This document shows positions 37,073 through 50,262 of a DNA stretch of 64,000 bases, in pieces. Numbering within the stretch: the stretch's first letter is position 1; every line of letters starts with the position of its first letter. Origin of the DNA: Phycomyces blakesleeanus NRRL 1555(-) (Eukaryota; Mucoromycota; Mucoromycetes; Mucorales; Phycomycetaceae); the NCBI RefSeq assembly GCF_001638985.1, contig NW_017265190.1, forward strand, positions 124,001 through 188,000. The letters are read 5' to 3'. The notes beneath the pieces were generated by a model. It was not told the origin of the DNA, searched no databases, and was given only the letters and a program-made list of their open reading frames with translations. Position numbers and translations under genes: made by a program.

Positions 37073-38540
37073 TTAAAGAAGATCAATGTTGCGTAGATTG
37101 TCGTGTACAAGAATATCATTGACAGCCTCCATCACGAATTTGATTTGCTTGGTGTCTGTTGCACAGGTGAAATGAGTATAGACCTGTTTGGTATCCGCCT
37201 GCGTGTTGAGGGACACGAACCGATGGAGTAAGTACTGGCGTGCTGATTCATAATGATTTCCACCCATGTAGTCGTCAAAGTAGACATTCATTGGACTCCG
37301 TTTGATCTTTTCTTCAAAGAGATCAATCTTGTTGAGAAACAGGATGATCGAGGTCTTGAAGAACCAGCGAGAATTGCAAATCGAGTCGAATAGCGTCAGG
37401 GCCTCCTGGAGTCGGTTCACACTCTCGTCCTCAAAAAGGTTCTGATCGTATTCGCTAATGGCCACCAGGAATATCAGGGCTGTCACGTTTTCGAAACAGT
37501 GGATCCATTTCTTGCGCTCGGACCGCTGTCCACCCACATCAAACATTCGGTAGGTCATGTCCTTGAAGCGGAAGGCTGTTTCGGTAATACCGGTCGATTT
37601 AACCCTAGATCTCAATACGTCTTGGTCACTGGGCATGTAATGGCTTTGTCCTATTCTGAGAATTGCATCGAAATAACTAATAGAAGGTAATTATAATTAT
37701 AATTATAATTATGAATGTTAATATCAGTAAATGGCAAACAACCAATAATATTAGTTATATAAAAGAAGGGGGGTCAAAGGGAGCGGGGATGAACTTGAAG
37801 ATGGAAATGAAGATTAAGATGGAGAAGGGAGTTTGTCGATATATGGTTTGTGATATTACAGGTTAAACAACAATCAAAAAATAAAATAAAAAATTAAAAT
37901 CAAGGAGAGAAAAAAAAAATTATTTTTTTCATGTACTCGTTGTACCTGTGTATGTACATATAAAGATAAAAGATGAAGAAGATAAAATCGTTTTATTTTA
38001 ACTTACTAGCGTGCCGAATCATTGAGTTGAAATTCATTGGCTCTTGAGACGCATGCTTGAACACCAGGATCTTCCCACAGAGCAACAATGGCTTCAACCA
38101 ATTCATGGCCAAGATCATCAATTGGGGGCGGTGCTTCCATTACCAGTCGTCTGTGTGCCTCATTACCTTTGTTTTTGAATGGGATATCTAGAGTCTTCAT
38201 TGCCTCGAGGGTGACTCGCATAGACTGCATTGTGTTGCTAAAGATCACCTCTTTAAAACTCTGTCGTTCTTCGGGTGTGTATCCACCATCGTGGATTAGC
38301 TTCATTTGTTTCAATATGGTTGATTTGCCAGATTCACCAGCACCTATTCAATATCCACATATATATATCTTCTTTTAGTTTGATTAAAAGGCATTTATCT
38401 ATCTATCTATCTATTCATTTACCCAGCAGTAACATCTTGACTTCGTACTTCATATTGACTCGATCTCGTTTCAATTGAGCCTCAATTTCTTGGCTTCTTT
38501 GTTTCTCCTCTGCACGTTCTGAAGATTGGCAGCATCCCAT
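37073..38540 (-). CDS. Heterotrimeric G-protein alpha subunit, 352 aa
   Basis: Three exons: 38540-38423, 38343-38007 and 37676-37073. The N-terminus [20 protein letters not shown] fits Gly2 myristoylation and Cys3/Cys4 palmitoylation. G1 is GAGESGKST (40-48), switch I is [10 protein letters not shown] with arginine 176, G3 is FDVGGQ with catalytic Gln202, G4 is [10 protein letters not shown] and G5 is TCATDTKQ. Length equals the family norm. Position 179, equivalent to the Mg-binding Thr181 of mammalian G-alpha-i, is Ser. The C-terminus ...NLRNIDLL lacks the cysteine four from the end, so it is not a pertussis-toxin substrate type. The helical domain occupies the second exon. Which fungal G-alpha group it belongs to needs a tree; its GPCR partner is not in the window. 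Confidence 0.96.
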
Positions 38541-39433
38541 TATGTGTACAAGAGTGTGTTTTTGATAGTTTTAATAAAGAATATAAAAGAATAAAGAATT
38601 TCCAGATCAGATGTATGTTTTTTAAGATTCTTGGTTTGAGTTCTTGAGGTTCTCTATTGCCGGTAATGATAAAGAAAGAGTAAAAGGAAAGATAAAGAAA
38701 GAAGTAAAGAGATGAAAATAATAGTAATAATAAAAATACAAGAAGGTTATAATAAAAATAAGATAAAATACTCTTTTTTTTTTTTATTTATTATTTTCTG
38801 TGTGTGAATAAATATGATTTCTTACCCCCAGATTCACCATTAGATTACAGATATAGAAATTCAGGGGTTAGATATAAAATCCAAGACAGACAGGCAGACA
38901 TGCAGACCCATAGCACAGTCAAGTAAGTCATAAAAGTCATAAAAGTAGTACAGACAGATAGTCAAATACTCAAATACTCAAATAGTCACATAGTCACATA
39001 AAAAAAATCAACCTTGAACCTTGTCAAATATTACAGACACACACGCAAGCACAAGCACAAGCACAAGTACAAGTACAAATACAAATATAAGCACAAGCAT
39101 GCACACGGCAAACTCAATCAATTAAGCCAGTCAATAAATGCCTCTTGCTTTCTTTTATCTCTTTTTCTCTTTCTCTCAATTTTACTCATAATTTTTTTTT
39201 GTATATATATATATATAACAATTCACTCACTCACTCACTCACTCACTTAGTTACTTACTTACTTAGTCAGTCTCTTGTTTTAATACTTCTTTGACTTTAT
39301 CTTTACACATTTCCAAGATAGTCAAAGTATAATATATATATATATATATAATTATGTATTCTTGTATGTATTAATGTATGTATATATGTAATCAATATAG
39401 ATATTCAAATAAAATCAGTTCACATTTCGCATT
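38541..39433. other. Intergenic upstream of G-alpha
   Basis: Short tandem repeats dominate: CAAAT/CATAG runs at 38960-39000, ACAAGC/ACAAGT at about 39050-39095, (CTCA)n at 39225-39246, (TA)n at 39331-39350. Open frames through these repeats are low complexity. No gene supported. Confidence 0.6.
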
Positions 39434-39661
39434 TCACATTTTCGGTGGTTCCTCCTTAGAGACACACTTGAGGTCGTTCATGGCCATCAGCAATACTTTG
39501 AGATTCACCTTTTCTCTCTCAAACTGCTGCCTTGCCAATCTACCCAAAGCTCGGCTTATATATCGTGGCTGAATGGTCTGGAAATGTGCCAGTTCATCTG
39601 ATATACGCTGATGAGAATCTCCGATTTCACAAGATGTCTTTTCAACTGCCCCCAATGTCTA

Positions 39662-39693
<32 letters not shown>

Positions 39694-42600
39694 ATTTATA
39701 TTTATTTTCAAAAAATAAAGAAAAAATTGTCATATATTCATATATAATTGCTGTAGTAACATGGCATATTTTATTTACTTATTTACCTCTACCACCTTTG
39801 TCTTTTCATGGTTGAGCTGCTTGTTTTCTTGACTAAACAAAGTCCACGCCTTGTGGTGTTGGAGTGCATCCCTCTGTCTTTCCAAATGAGTTCTCAGCTC
39901 CGTTTGTTGATCTATTAGGCAAAGAGGATATTCCAGAGCAAGCTATTTAAATAATTCACACATACACACACACACATATATATATATATAAATTTAAAGG
40001 AATTTGAGATATACAAAATAATATCTAGTGACCTTACCAATACACCACTGGCAAGGCTGTGCATATTCTGGACTATTCCAATAAATTCCACCCAAGGAGA
40101 ATACTATATATATAATAATAATAATAATAATAAAGTCAAAGCCAAAACCGAAAAAAAAGTGTATAGATTAGTTGCCATATAGTTGGACAAACCAGTTTAG
40201 GCGTGAAAATAAATTTATAAAGGGAGAGTATTCAATTAGAATACATAAATATGCACAACAGCAACAAAAATTCGTAGCAATCATAATCATAATCATAATA
40301 ATTTACCGTTCCATTACAACACAGGGAAACAATGTTAAGCATTTCCCTTAACTCGGGTTGTCCTAAAGACATGGTTTTCAAATCGTTGGCAACAACCCGT
40401 CTGCTAACCTCAGTACCTTATCAACCATATATTAATCAAAATTAGCAATCACTGTAACCATAGTAATCACTGTAACCATAGCAATTTATTTACCTCGAAT
40501 ACATAGCTCAACTTGTCGACTTTGGTGAAGTACTTTACCCAGACTATCTCTGAGCGGTAGCAGCATTTGTCTAGCATACTTGAAGAAGTAATCCTCTCCC
40601 TTTTCTTGTACACTTGATTCTACATTTTGACTCCTCAATTGACGACGTACAAAAGCATGATGAGCAAAAACATCTCTCTAAAGAAAACAAAAATATAATA
40701 ATAAAAATCCACTCATGATAATAATAATAATAATAATAACAATTTACAAGTATCTTCTTCTTCTTTCCTTTTTATTTATTTTTTCTTTATCCATCCCTTT
40801 CCACCTCATCCCTTTCTTTCACTTTACTTCTCCCCTTCTCTCTTTCTCTCCCCTCTCTTATATTCTACCCAACTAATCTTATATATACATCTATATATCT
40901 TCACTAACAACCATAATAATATTCATAAAAACAGTAGCCTAAATCATAATAATAGCCATAATACTCATAAGATATGAATATATGTATGTATCCACAAAAT
41001 ACCTTCAAGTCCGGTAGACGCACAAATGCATGGAGTATGTGCGTGTGTCGCAGTAAGGGATGAAAGAATAACCACGCGAGCATTCTATCCAGACATTGCA
41101 CTGCATCTTCAAGTAGTCTAGGACTAAGGAGCAACAATGGCTCAATGAGGTGGTCAAGTGTGGGAACAACCGTATCTGGCCATTCATCCAATAGCTGCTG
41201 TCGAAGAAACACAAAATCATCCAATTGTCTTTGGACAGTTCTCATAGACTTTATATTTCCAGGCTGCATATACATACATAATATAATATAATGTAATATT
41301 TTATTTTATTTCATTTTATTTTATAATACTGTAATTTTTTTTTTAATTTTTTTACCTTTCCAGTTTGGATAGCAAAGAACAACTCTTGTTTGCCATTTAC
41401 CACCTCCTTCCATGCATGGCTGACTGCGATAGCACCATAGTCTGGATGATTTCTTACAGGTCTGTTTTCTAAACAAAGTGCTATAGTAACGTCTGGTTGA
41501 GATCACTAACTCACCAAACCAAACCCTCTCAATTTCTCTCTTTCTAGCACAAATATATGTATATGTTTGTATGTAAAATAAGAATACAAAATTTAAATTT
41601 TATACGACTAGTAAAAAAAAATCTTACAAAAATATATGTATATATATATATATATATATTACCTTGTAAAAATGATCTGTCAGTGCCACGCCAGAGATTC
41701 AGTGGTCGATCTAAAAATCTATTGACTCTTGTCAGATCTGCCCCCTGTCTGACCAACTCAGTAATCCAGACTTGTGGCCGCAGATTCATTGTCTGTGCTG
41801 CAAGATGAACTGCCGTGTTCCCATCAGCCCAGTCAGCAAGATGCATCAGATGCCCAAGTTTTTTTACCAAGTCATGAATACACCGACTCAGCACGAACTT
41901 GCTGTTGGTGTTTGCCGGAATTGTCCAGCGTACCATGGACAACAAATGAAGTCCAGATCTTCCCTGACAATCGAGTCGGTCCGGATTTGCCACCGGCACA
42001 AACAATTCAACCAGGTCTGGTCTTCCCTTTGCTGCCCATACCAACAGCGGTGTTCTTTTCTGGCTGTCCAATGCATCCACACAACTTTGTATAAGAGTGT
42101 CATTAGTCGTAAGATCGGGTTTGCTGAGCACCGACAACAACTCTCGAACAATGTCTGAATCACGGCAGAGATGAAAGAAAGTCTCGCCTCGGTCGTTTGG
42201 TAGATCCAATCGAGGATTAAATTTCAGTAGGTATCTGATCACATCTGAACAATTGGCCAGGCAGGCCGCATACAAAGCCTTGGTGATATGTTCCTGACTC
42301 AGCAGCGATGACGAGGGCGAAAAAGAAGGCCCATTAGCCCCAAGATTGACAACATCAAGATCAGCGCCCACCAAAAGTTTGACAAAAACAGGATCCTGGA
42401 TCCGGCTAGCCAGAATCAGACTAGTCTTTTGGGTGTCACTGACGTGGTCGATTGTGGCGACCACAAAGGGATCTTTCAGGAGCAATTTGACTGTCTTGAT
42501 GGACTGGGCCTCAAGCGCCATCATCAAGGGGGTTTCTTTGGAATCATTGAGGTCTTGAGCATTGATGGGCTCACGCACGGACAAGACGTACTCGACAGTC

Positions 42601-43598
42601 TGGACATGCCCTCCACGGCAGGCCAGCATAAGTGCGTTGTTTCCCTTGTGATCTCGAGCGTCGTAGATTGTGTTGCTAAGTAGCAGACAAGATCTTGCGA
42701 TCGAAAGATTTGAAGAAGATGTCCGGCGAGAAGCAGAAATAGAAGCCGAGGACGAAGAAGAAGGAAGATGAGGAGAGATAGATGATGACGATGACGATGA
42801 TAATAGTTGCGGTTGTGGTTGTGGTTGTGTTGATCGTTCATCAGCTGTTACTTTTTTTACTCTGTCGAGATTACCTTGGTCAAGTGCAGTCCAGAACGCT
42901 TGGTTCTCGCGTGCAATTTCAGACAGTGGTCTATGTGCATCGATGATGTAGTCCAGAACGCTTTCGAGAGTGATGAGTGCGTAACCGTATTGACCGGTAA
43001 CCGTGTTTCGTTCGAATGAGTAGTCTTTCATGTAGTTCAGATTGGCTCTTAGGTGAGGGGCACGGCTACGGATGATAGTCAGGAGCATCAAGGGAATTAA
43101 TGAATCCGAGTCAAGTCCCTGTTGAGAATCTTTTTTGTTTGTTTGTTTGTTTGTTTGTTTGTATGTATGTATGTATAATTTTGTATTAATATTATTTATA
43201 GGCTATCAAGCTTGTAGATATTTATAGTAGAAATAGAATACAGATAAGAGAAGGGAGCTTACCAGACATTATACCGTCTGTCAGCCTTGATATTGTCGTG
43301 AGAAGAGAATCCAGTTTGTCGGCAGGGGTACGGTAAGATCCAATTCTTTCGAATTCTGCAATGGCCTGGGTTACACGCTTCTTTGCACCTAATATTGGAG
43401 GAAGGCCGACCTGAATAAAGTCTAATTGGAACATGCTGTCCACAGCTTCTGAAAGCGCCGTGTCTTCTGCTAGTTCTTGTTGAGTGATTTTGAAGAACAA
43501 GACATCGTAGATTTGTTCCATTACATAACTAATGATTTGTGATTTGTATACACAAATGAGATATGTAAGTGTGTGTATGTGTGTATAGTAAATGAGAC

Positions 43599-43635
<37 letters not shown>

Positions 43636-43797
43636 TTTAAAAGTAAATAAGATCTTGCCTTTCAAACATGCTGTAGACTTGCTCTTGGGTTAATTCAGGA
43701 CAATATATGGTATCCAATAGCTAGTAAATAAAGTAAATACAATACAATAACATATATGTGTATATAAATGACCTGTGTGCGATGTCAGACCAAATGT

Positions 43798-43828
<31 letters not shown>

Positions 43829-44905
43829 AAAGAATATTACTTGTATTACCTTACCTGGTGTCCCTTTGCTAGTAATCCTGTCAATTGTCGTTTTTGATCT
43901 TCAAGCTCCTCATAGTCTGCGGTGTCACAGAAATGTCGAACAAGTCTATGAAGGGAGGGTCCAAGGGTATTGTACACCGTCGGAAGTGGATTAAAAAGAC
44001 GGGTTCTTGAATAAAAATAAAAATAATAAGTACAATAGGTTTAAATTTACAAGAATATCAAATCATATCATATCAAATCATATCAAATACAGTCGAATCC
44101 AATCCAATCGAATTGAATAAATTAAAGCCATTCGTGAATTACGTGTGAATTCCACAGGTTATAAAAGAAGAAAAAAAAGGGAATCATTTCGGTTAATTGT
44201 TTCTTATTTTACCTTTGATCTCGTACAGACGGAGGCTTTTTTTTTAAAAAAATAAATAAATAAATTTAAACAAATTATCCAATTAAAATAATAATGATAA
44301 TATTAATAATAATAATAAAATATATGTTGACTTGCCTCATTAAAAGACCAATTAATCAATGCTTGATCAAGTACCAACAGCAGATGGGTAACTTGGCCCG
44401 CTTGGTCATACAGTGGTTCATCGTACACCAGCTTGATTTGTGCTAGATTCGGATATCCGCCGTGTGTCCTGACTCTGCGGTCACAAATAATGACAGTCTT
44501 GTCGTTCAAGCTATTTAATACCTGGCCGACTGCCGTTGTTTGGTCGACGCTTTGGGATCGAGTTCTTATTGTCGGTTTGTGTTTAACAGGTTGAGTAAGA
44601 AGAGGCGATTTGATCCTTGCAAACACGGACGATGCTGAGAGTGAAGGGCGTGGATTGAGTGTTGTTGGATTGTTGTTTAGTGGGCAATAAAAGACATGGC
44701 TAACTTTAACAAACAGTGTTAGTAATGATAATCGAGAAGATTATGTTCTTATATAGCGTTAGTATTAAGATAGAAAGAACCTACAAATGAAGTCTTGTAA
44801 TTGTTGTGGATTGAATGGTGGAAGGGATGGTGGTAATAGAATAATCGTAGGAAAAGGAAGATCAAGATCCTGAATTGCCTCGATTAATGGATGCTTGAAA
44901 TGCAT
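39434..44905 (-). CDS. VPS9-ankyrin-PX-BAR protein, putative Rab5-type GEF, 1190 aa
   Basis: Fourteen exons: 44905-44785, 44703-44336, 44235-44213, 44005-43855, 43720-43659, 43528-43263, 43129-41663, 41468-41356, 41263-41003, 40677-40494, 40416-40307, 40103-40038, 39942-39787 and 39658-39434, all in phase. The N-terminal block precedes a VPS9 domain (about 215-380; SLIPLMLLTIIRSRAPHLRANLNYM), which activates Rab5-class GTPases on endosomes. Then come about six ankyrin repeats (residues ~420-800; GNNALMLACRGGHVQTVEYV, KTSLILASRIQDPVFVKLLV). Next is a PX-like domain (QELFFAIQTGK, RQLDDFVFLRQQLLDEWPD, LAWLFFHPLLRHTHILHAFV), then a coiled-coil BAR-like tail (QFEREKVNLKVLL). Introns at 44335-44236 and 43658-43529 are GC-AG. 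An upstream non-coding exon is possible because CTTTTAG precedes the ATG region. Metazoan VARP shares the VPS9-ankyrin part; PX-BAR suggests phosphoinositide targeting. Confidence 0.88.
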
Positions 44906-46143
44906 TAAAGTAAAGGACCTAAAAGAAGAATATAATTGAATGGAATATAGTATTATAGATAAGTGTAAGAATGTGTAAATGGTAGATAAACGAAAATGAT
45001 ATAATGTTTAAAAGACGTATGCAAAATGCGTATGTATATTTGGGTATAATATGTATATACATCCACCCATATTATATATATCCAAAGGCTGGGGATATTT
45101 CTCCGCTTTTATAGTCTATAATCTACTGAAATATGATCAGTAAAAATAGTGGTCGGTGGTCAGTGGTCAGTGGTCATTGATCGGTATTTTGTAGCCATTA
45201 GTCAATAATGAGCAATAATTGCCTGTAGTCTATGTTGTGGTCTTGTAGTCTGTGTACTTGAAATCTTATGTGGTATTAAGGTGTATTTAGTGTGTGTGAT
45301 TTTTCTATTTCTATCTCTTTACTTTATTATTTTAAATAGATAGATGTGCCACAAATCCCATTGAGTTTGTACCTTCAATTTATTTATTTTCAGAGCCAAA
45401 TTGATATAATATATTATATACAGACATACAATATATAATATAAAATAAAAAAAAAATAAAAAAAATAAAATAGGAGGGATTTATTTTTCATAATATAATC
45501 TCTGCTGTTTCTGGTACTTCTTTTTTCTTCTTCTTCTTCTTCTTCTTCTTCTTTAACTACTTGTTATCCTTCTTTTCTTCTCTACTATTATTTATAAAGA
45601 TAGTACTTCTTGAATTCCATATCTTCTTTAGACACCACCCCCTTATGTCAATGCAAGGAAGAAGACATTGATCTAACAGAAAAATACCAATCTACTATAT
45701 ATACATATACATACACATGTATATACAATTTACACACCTCATTCAATAATAGTAAAATCTCAAAATCCTACATCAAACCACAATAGCCCTAACCACCATC
45801 TCCCTCTTTTTTTCTTCTTCTTTACTCGTCCCACAATCCACCTCTATTCCTCTTCTCTCCGTCTCCCCTTCAAATCTGACGACAAAAATCACACACAGAC
45901 ATTCACACTTACACACACGCACACCCAAACGCACGAACACATACATACATACATACGCACGTACATACACGCAAACGCATACGCACACGAACACGAGCAC
46001 GCATACGTACAAGCACACGCACGAAAAAAAAAAAGAAGCGCATCTCCAATTCCAGTTTTTCATTTCCACATACCTGCATCATCCCGTTAATTCTTTCTTT
46101 TTTTTTTAAAAAAAGAAAAAAAAAACTTGCAATCCCCCCACCA
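44906..46143. promoter_or_regulatory. Divergent promoter region, VPS9 gene (-) and STK32 paralogue B (+)
   Basis: 1.24 kb between the two start codons. It contains GGTCAGT repeats (45150-45180), an A-rich tract at 45440-45475, (CTT)n at 45527-45552 and an ACAC/ACGC-rich block (45890-46020). An A/T homopolymer lies directly before the kinase ATG. A minus-strand open frame at 45773-46069 is the complement of this repeat block and is not a gene. Confidence 0.5.
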
Positions 46144-46852
46144 ATGGGAGCTCTTTGCTGTAAACAAGATCCTCTTGATTTGGGTGGAGAAGGTTAGTGA
46201 TGACAAGAAATAATGATAATGATAATGATAATAATATTAATAATTATATAGTCGATCTATCTCATTTTGTATTGTTGCGCTCGGTCGGCAAGGGTGCATT
46301 TGGCAAAGTTCGGGTTGTCCAACACAAGGGCACTAAACAATTGTTTGCTCTCAAATACATCAACAAAACCAAATGCATAGGCATGCGTGCAGTTGACAAT
46401 ATCATAAGTGAACGCCGTTTGCTCGAGAAAATCAGTTATGGCCTGACAGTAAATATGCGTTATGCGTTTCAGGACGACGAAAATCTCTTTATGGTATTAG
46501 ATCTCATGCTCGGTGGCGACCTTCGTTTTCACCTCGATCGGCTGGGTACGATACCTGAAGCATCTGTACAGTTTTATGCAGCACAGGTGGCACTCAGCTT
46601 GAATTACCTCCACAGCAAAAGGATCATTCATCGGTAAGTTAAAATATAAATATAAATATAAATATAAAATAAACCAAATAAAACTTTTTTCCCAAAAGCC
46701 ATTCTATTTTATTTTAATTTGTTAGTGTTAGTATGTGTTTGTGTGTGTTTTTTGACTATAATTTATTCTATCTTTCTATCAGAAACATTATCATTATCAC
46801 TATTACAATCATAATTTATTTTTTAAATTTTTAATTTATAATTTTTAATTGC

Positions 46853-46898
<46 letters not shown>

Positions 46899-49235
46899 AT
46901 TATTATTGTTATCTAGTGATCTCAAGCCAGACAATATCCTGTTAAACGAAAATGGACACGCACATATCACAGATTTCAATATCGCAGTTCGTTTCCAAGA
47001 ATCTAAACCGCTGACATCAATTGCAGGCTCAATGGCCTATATGGCACCCGAAATACTTCAAAAAAGAGGTTATTTTGCTGCAGTAGACTGGTGGTCATTA
47101 GGAGTAGTCTGTTTTGAACTTTTATTTGGAAAGGCAAGTTATAAACTCAATTATAGATTTATTTAGTGTCATTAAGAAAGGAAAAGATGAGAAGAGGAGG
47201 AGAATGAGAAGAATGAGGAGGCGGTAGTAGTGATGTTGGGAAATTTGGGATTTAGGATTTAGGACTTGATATTTATTTTTATATTTATTTTAACATTATA
47301 CAGCGCCCTTTTAGAGGCAAAACCAATGAAGCTCTCCAGAATGCTATTATGTATGACCCACTTCGCTTCCCAGAGAATCATTCTATATCATCACATGCCA
47401 TCGAGTTTTTAAAGGCTCTCATGACACGCGATCCTAATAGCCGACTTGGATACAATGAACAAGGCTTTGCGCGTTTCAAAGCACATCCATGGATGCAGGG
47501 TATGCGGTGGGAGTTGCTTGAACACAAACAGGCTGTTCCGCCCTTTGTACCTGATGTAAGTTTAAATATCTCTTGTTTTCAGTTGGATTGGATTGGACTG
47601 GATTGGATTGGATTAGTTTCCTTTTATATATATATACTTTCATGTACATATATATAAATTTTATTTATAATGATTTTTTTTTCTTCTTTTATTTGTTTTC
47701 TATATATAGAGAAAAAGAGCTAATTTCGACCCTACCCATGAACTGGAAGAGATACTCCTTGAAGAAAACCCCCTCAAGGTTCGAAAACGATCTCCTAAAA
47801 GAAGTGGCTCCAATATCAATATGTCACTCAAGAGCCACACGAGTGATGCCAATTTGCCGGAGATGAGCCCAGAATGGCAGCGCATGGAAGAAAAATTCTT
47901 GCCTTTTGATTTTACCAAACCTGTCGAAACGTTACTCCAGGCCGAACAGAGATATCGTATTCAAGAACAACCATCTATTCGTGCTCAGAACGAAAAGCAC
48001 GGGTCGTATGTGTCCAGTTACTCCCATCAAACAGCCGCCACCAACACCACCACCACCACCGCCACCAACACCAATCCCAATAATGTTACTCCTTATACTG
48101 CAAATACTGCTAATACTGGACACAACAACAACAATAACAACAGCAGCAACTACTACTACAACAGCAATAATAATAACCATAATAATAATCACATTAATCA
48201 TAATAATAACCCAGAGGATCTCAGCCGAAAGGTATAAAAACAGACAGACATTAAAAACAAAAACAAAAACAAAAACCATAAACCATAAACCATAAACTCA
48301 AAAAAAAAAAAAACACCCAAAACCCAAAACCCAAGGAGAAGAAAATAAGATCAAGTACCTACTATATTTAAACATATAATATATACTTGTCTTTATTGCA
48401 TTCTTTCTCACATTGCTACACACTACACTACACTACATTACATTACATTACATTATACTACATAGCAATACATTACATAGCAACACATTACATAGCAACA
48501 TATCACATCACATCACAAATATAAGCACCTACATATATGTATACACATTCACATACACATACATACATATATATATATTATTTATTTCAAACAATAATAA
48601 TAATAATAACATTTTATTTTTATTTTGTTTTTTACTATAATTATTTTAAAAAAAAATTGTAGGGAAATTGCTCTTATCGACTCGGATGCTCTACTCCGTC
48701 GTATACCAACTCAGCCAGAGACAGAGAAAGAGACCCGTTACCACCATTCGAAGACCCAAGAAGACCTCCTAGACAACGACGGCCCTCTTCAGGTGAGAGC
48801 ATGGCACTCTCGACGCCTTCACGTGTTCACAGTGATAGACCACTCATGTCAACCACAGCATCCTCCTCAGCCATGTCGGACATGCGCACCGACGAATGGA
48901 CACTCTATGATCAATCCACTACTACTACCGCTAATACAAATACAAACACACCTTCCAAAATCATCAATGATCCATTTGCTGCTACTGCTCCCTTTGCTCC
49001 TTCTCCTTCTCCTCCTCCTACTGCTGCTGCTACGGCAACCAAGAAACTAAACGATTATTATCCTCTAGTCGGTCGACCCCCAGCCATAAAGTATGCCAGT
49101 GTCTCTAGAGCACATGGCCCGCCACCATTGCCTCCCCCGACTGGTATGCCACCACCAATCCCAACTGAGATTCAACCTATACCCTACTATTCCTCTTACC
49201 CACACTCACTACCACCACCACTACGACACGAGTGA
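46144..49235 (+). CDS. YANK/STK32-family Ser/Thr kinase, paralogue B, 664 aa
   Basis: Exons 46144-46192, 46252-46633, 46917-47133, 47304-47555, 47710-48231 and 48663-49235. The N-terminus MGALCCKQDPLDLGGE mirrors paralogue A (7930-10410, minus) and again predicts myristoylation plus palmitoylation. The kinase core has [24 protein letters not shown] in place of DFG (about 163-165), MAPE and the family signature GDLRFHLDRLGT. C-terminal to the kinase are LPFDFTKPVETLL, an Asn/Thr-rich tract and a 190-residue Pro-rich end (PPPLPPPTGMPPPIP) absent from paralogue A. The intron at 47134-47303 starts with GC (AAG|GCAAGT), whereas paralogue A uses GT at the same position. Paralogue A has an additional intron where this copy has one continuous 252-bp exon. 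Targets are unknown; vertebrate STK32 kinases are also poorly understood. Confidence 0.92.
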
Positions 49236-50262
49236 GAAAACAGAAAAAAAAAGAGTAGAAAACGCAGTGTGTATTTTGAATTTGATTTTGAATTTTGTAA
49301 TATATATATATATTTGTGTGTGTGTGTATTTTAAAAAAAAATATAATAGAAGGAAGGATTTCTTCTTCGTGTATGAGAACTTCTATCTAACTCTATCTAT
49401 ATATATATATATATATATATATAAATATATATACTTTATCTTCTTCTTTTTTATCTTCTTGTTCTCCTTTAATTATTCTCTTTCTATTAACTCAAAATGT
49501 ACGTACACAAATACACAAACGCACACACACACACACACACACAAATATATATATACAAAATTCAAAATAATGACAGCAACAAAAAAAAACCAAAAAACCA
49601 ACAAAAAAAAAAAAAAAGACATGCTTACATACACATACACCCACACCTTACACGCACCCTCATGAATGGACCTACACACGCACATATTGAACTTTATCTC
49701 TCTGGGGGTTTTTTTTTCTTCTTTTCTTTATTGCATTTGATTACGGCTCAAATTTCTTTACTGTTATTTTTTTCTTCTTAATTGAGATTCTTTGCTATAT
49801 ACATTTCTTTTATATAAATATAAATATATATATAAAGAAAGAGAATAATAGACATATTTAATAGAAAATCAATCTCAATTGCCTTTTAATATATATTTTT
49901 AGACATGTATCTTTGTATTCTTTATTAGAGACAACGTATTTTTTTTTTTCTTTTTTTTTTCTGGGGGACGAGGTCATATTTTAGATATTTGTCAAATGGG
50001 GGTACTCAGCCAGATTGTTCGATCAAATTTTAAATTCAAAAAGCAATACTATTGGATTAAAATTGTAATAGCGACGATCAAAATTTGTACGTCTTTTTGA
50101 AAGATCAAATTTCGATCAAATTTTGACCGAAAAACTTACGGCTCTCTGATTGGCTGAATCGTTACTTTTTATATATATATATGCAATATGATAATGTTTT
50201 TTATCTTTCTCCTTAATAGATTATCAATAAATTAGTATAATACTTCTTTCTCTCCATCTTAC
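49236..50262. other. Intergenic, homopolymers and a GATCAAA motif cluster
   Basis: Poly-A/T and CA/TA microsatellites (49300-49620). A T-run ending in CTGGGGGACG is at 49940-49970. Four near-identical GATCAAA(A/T)TT motifs lie between 50021 and 50125, and a CCAAT box (reverse) is at about 50149-50153. No gene supported. Confidence 0.6.

Noticed and set aside
45773..46069. 98-codon minus-strand Cys/Val-rich ORF in the STK32-B promoter
   Set aside because: Complement of the ACAC/ACGC repeat block; low complexity only.
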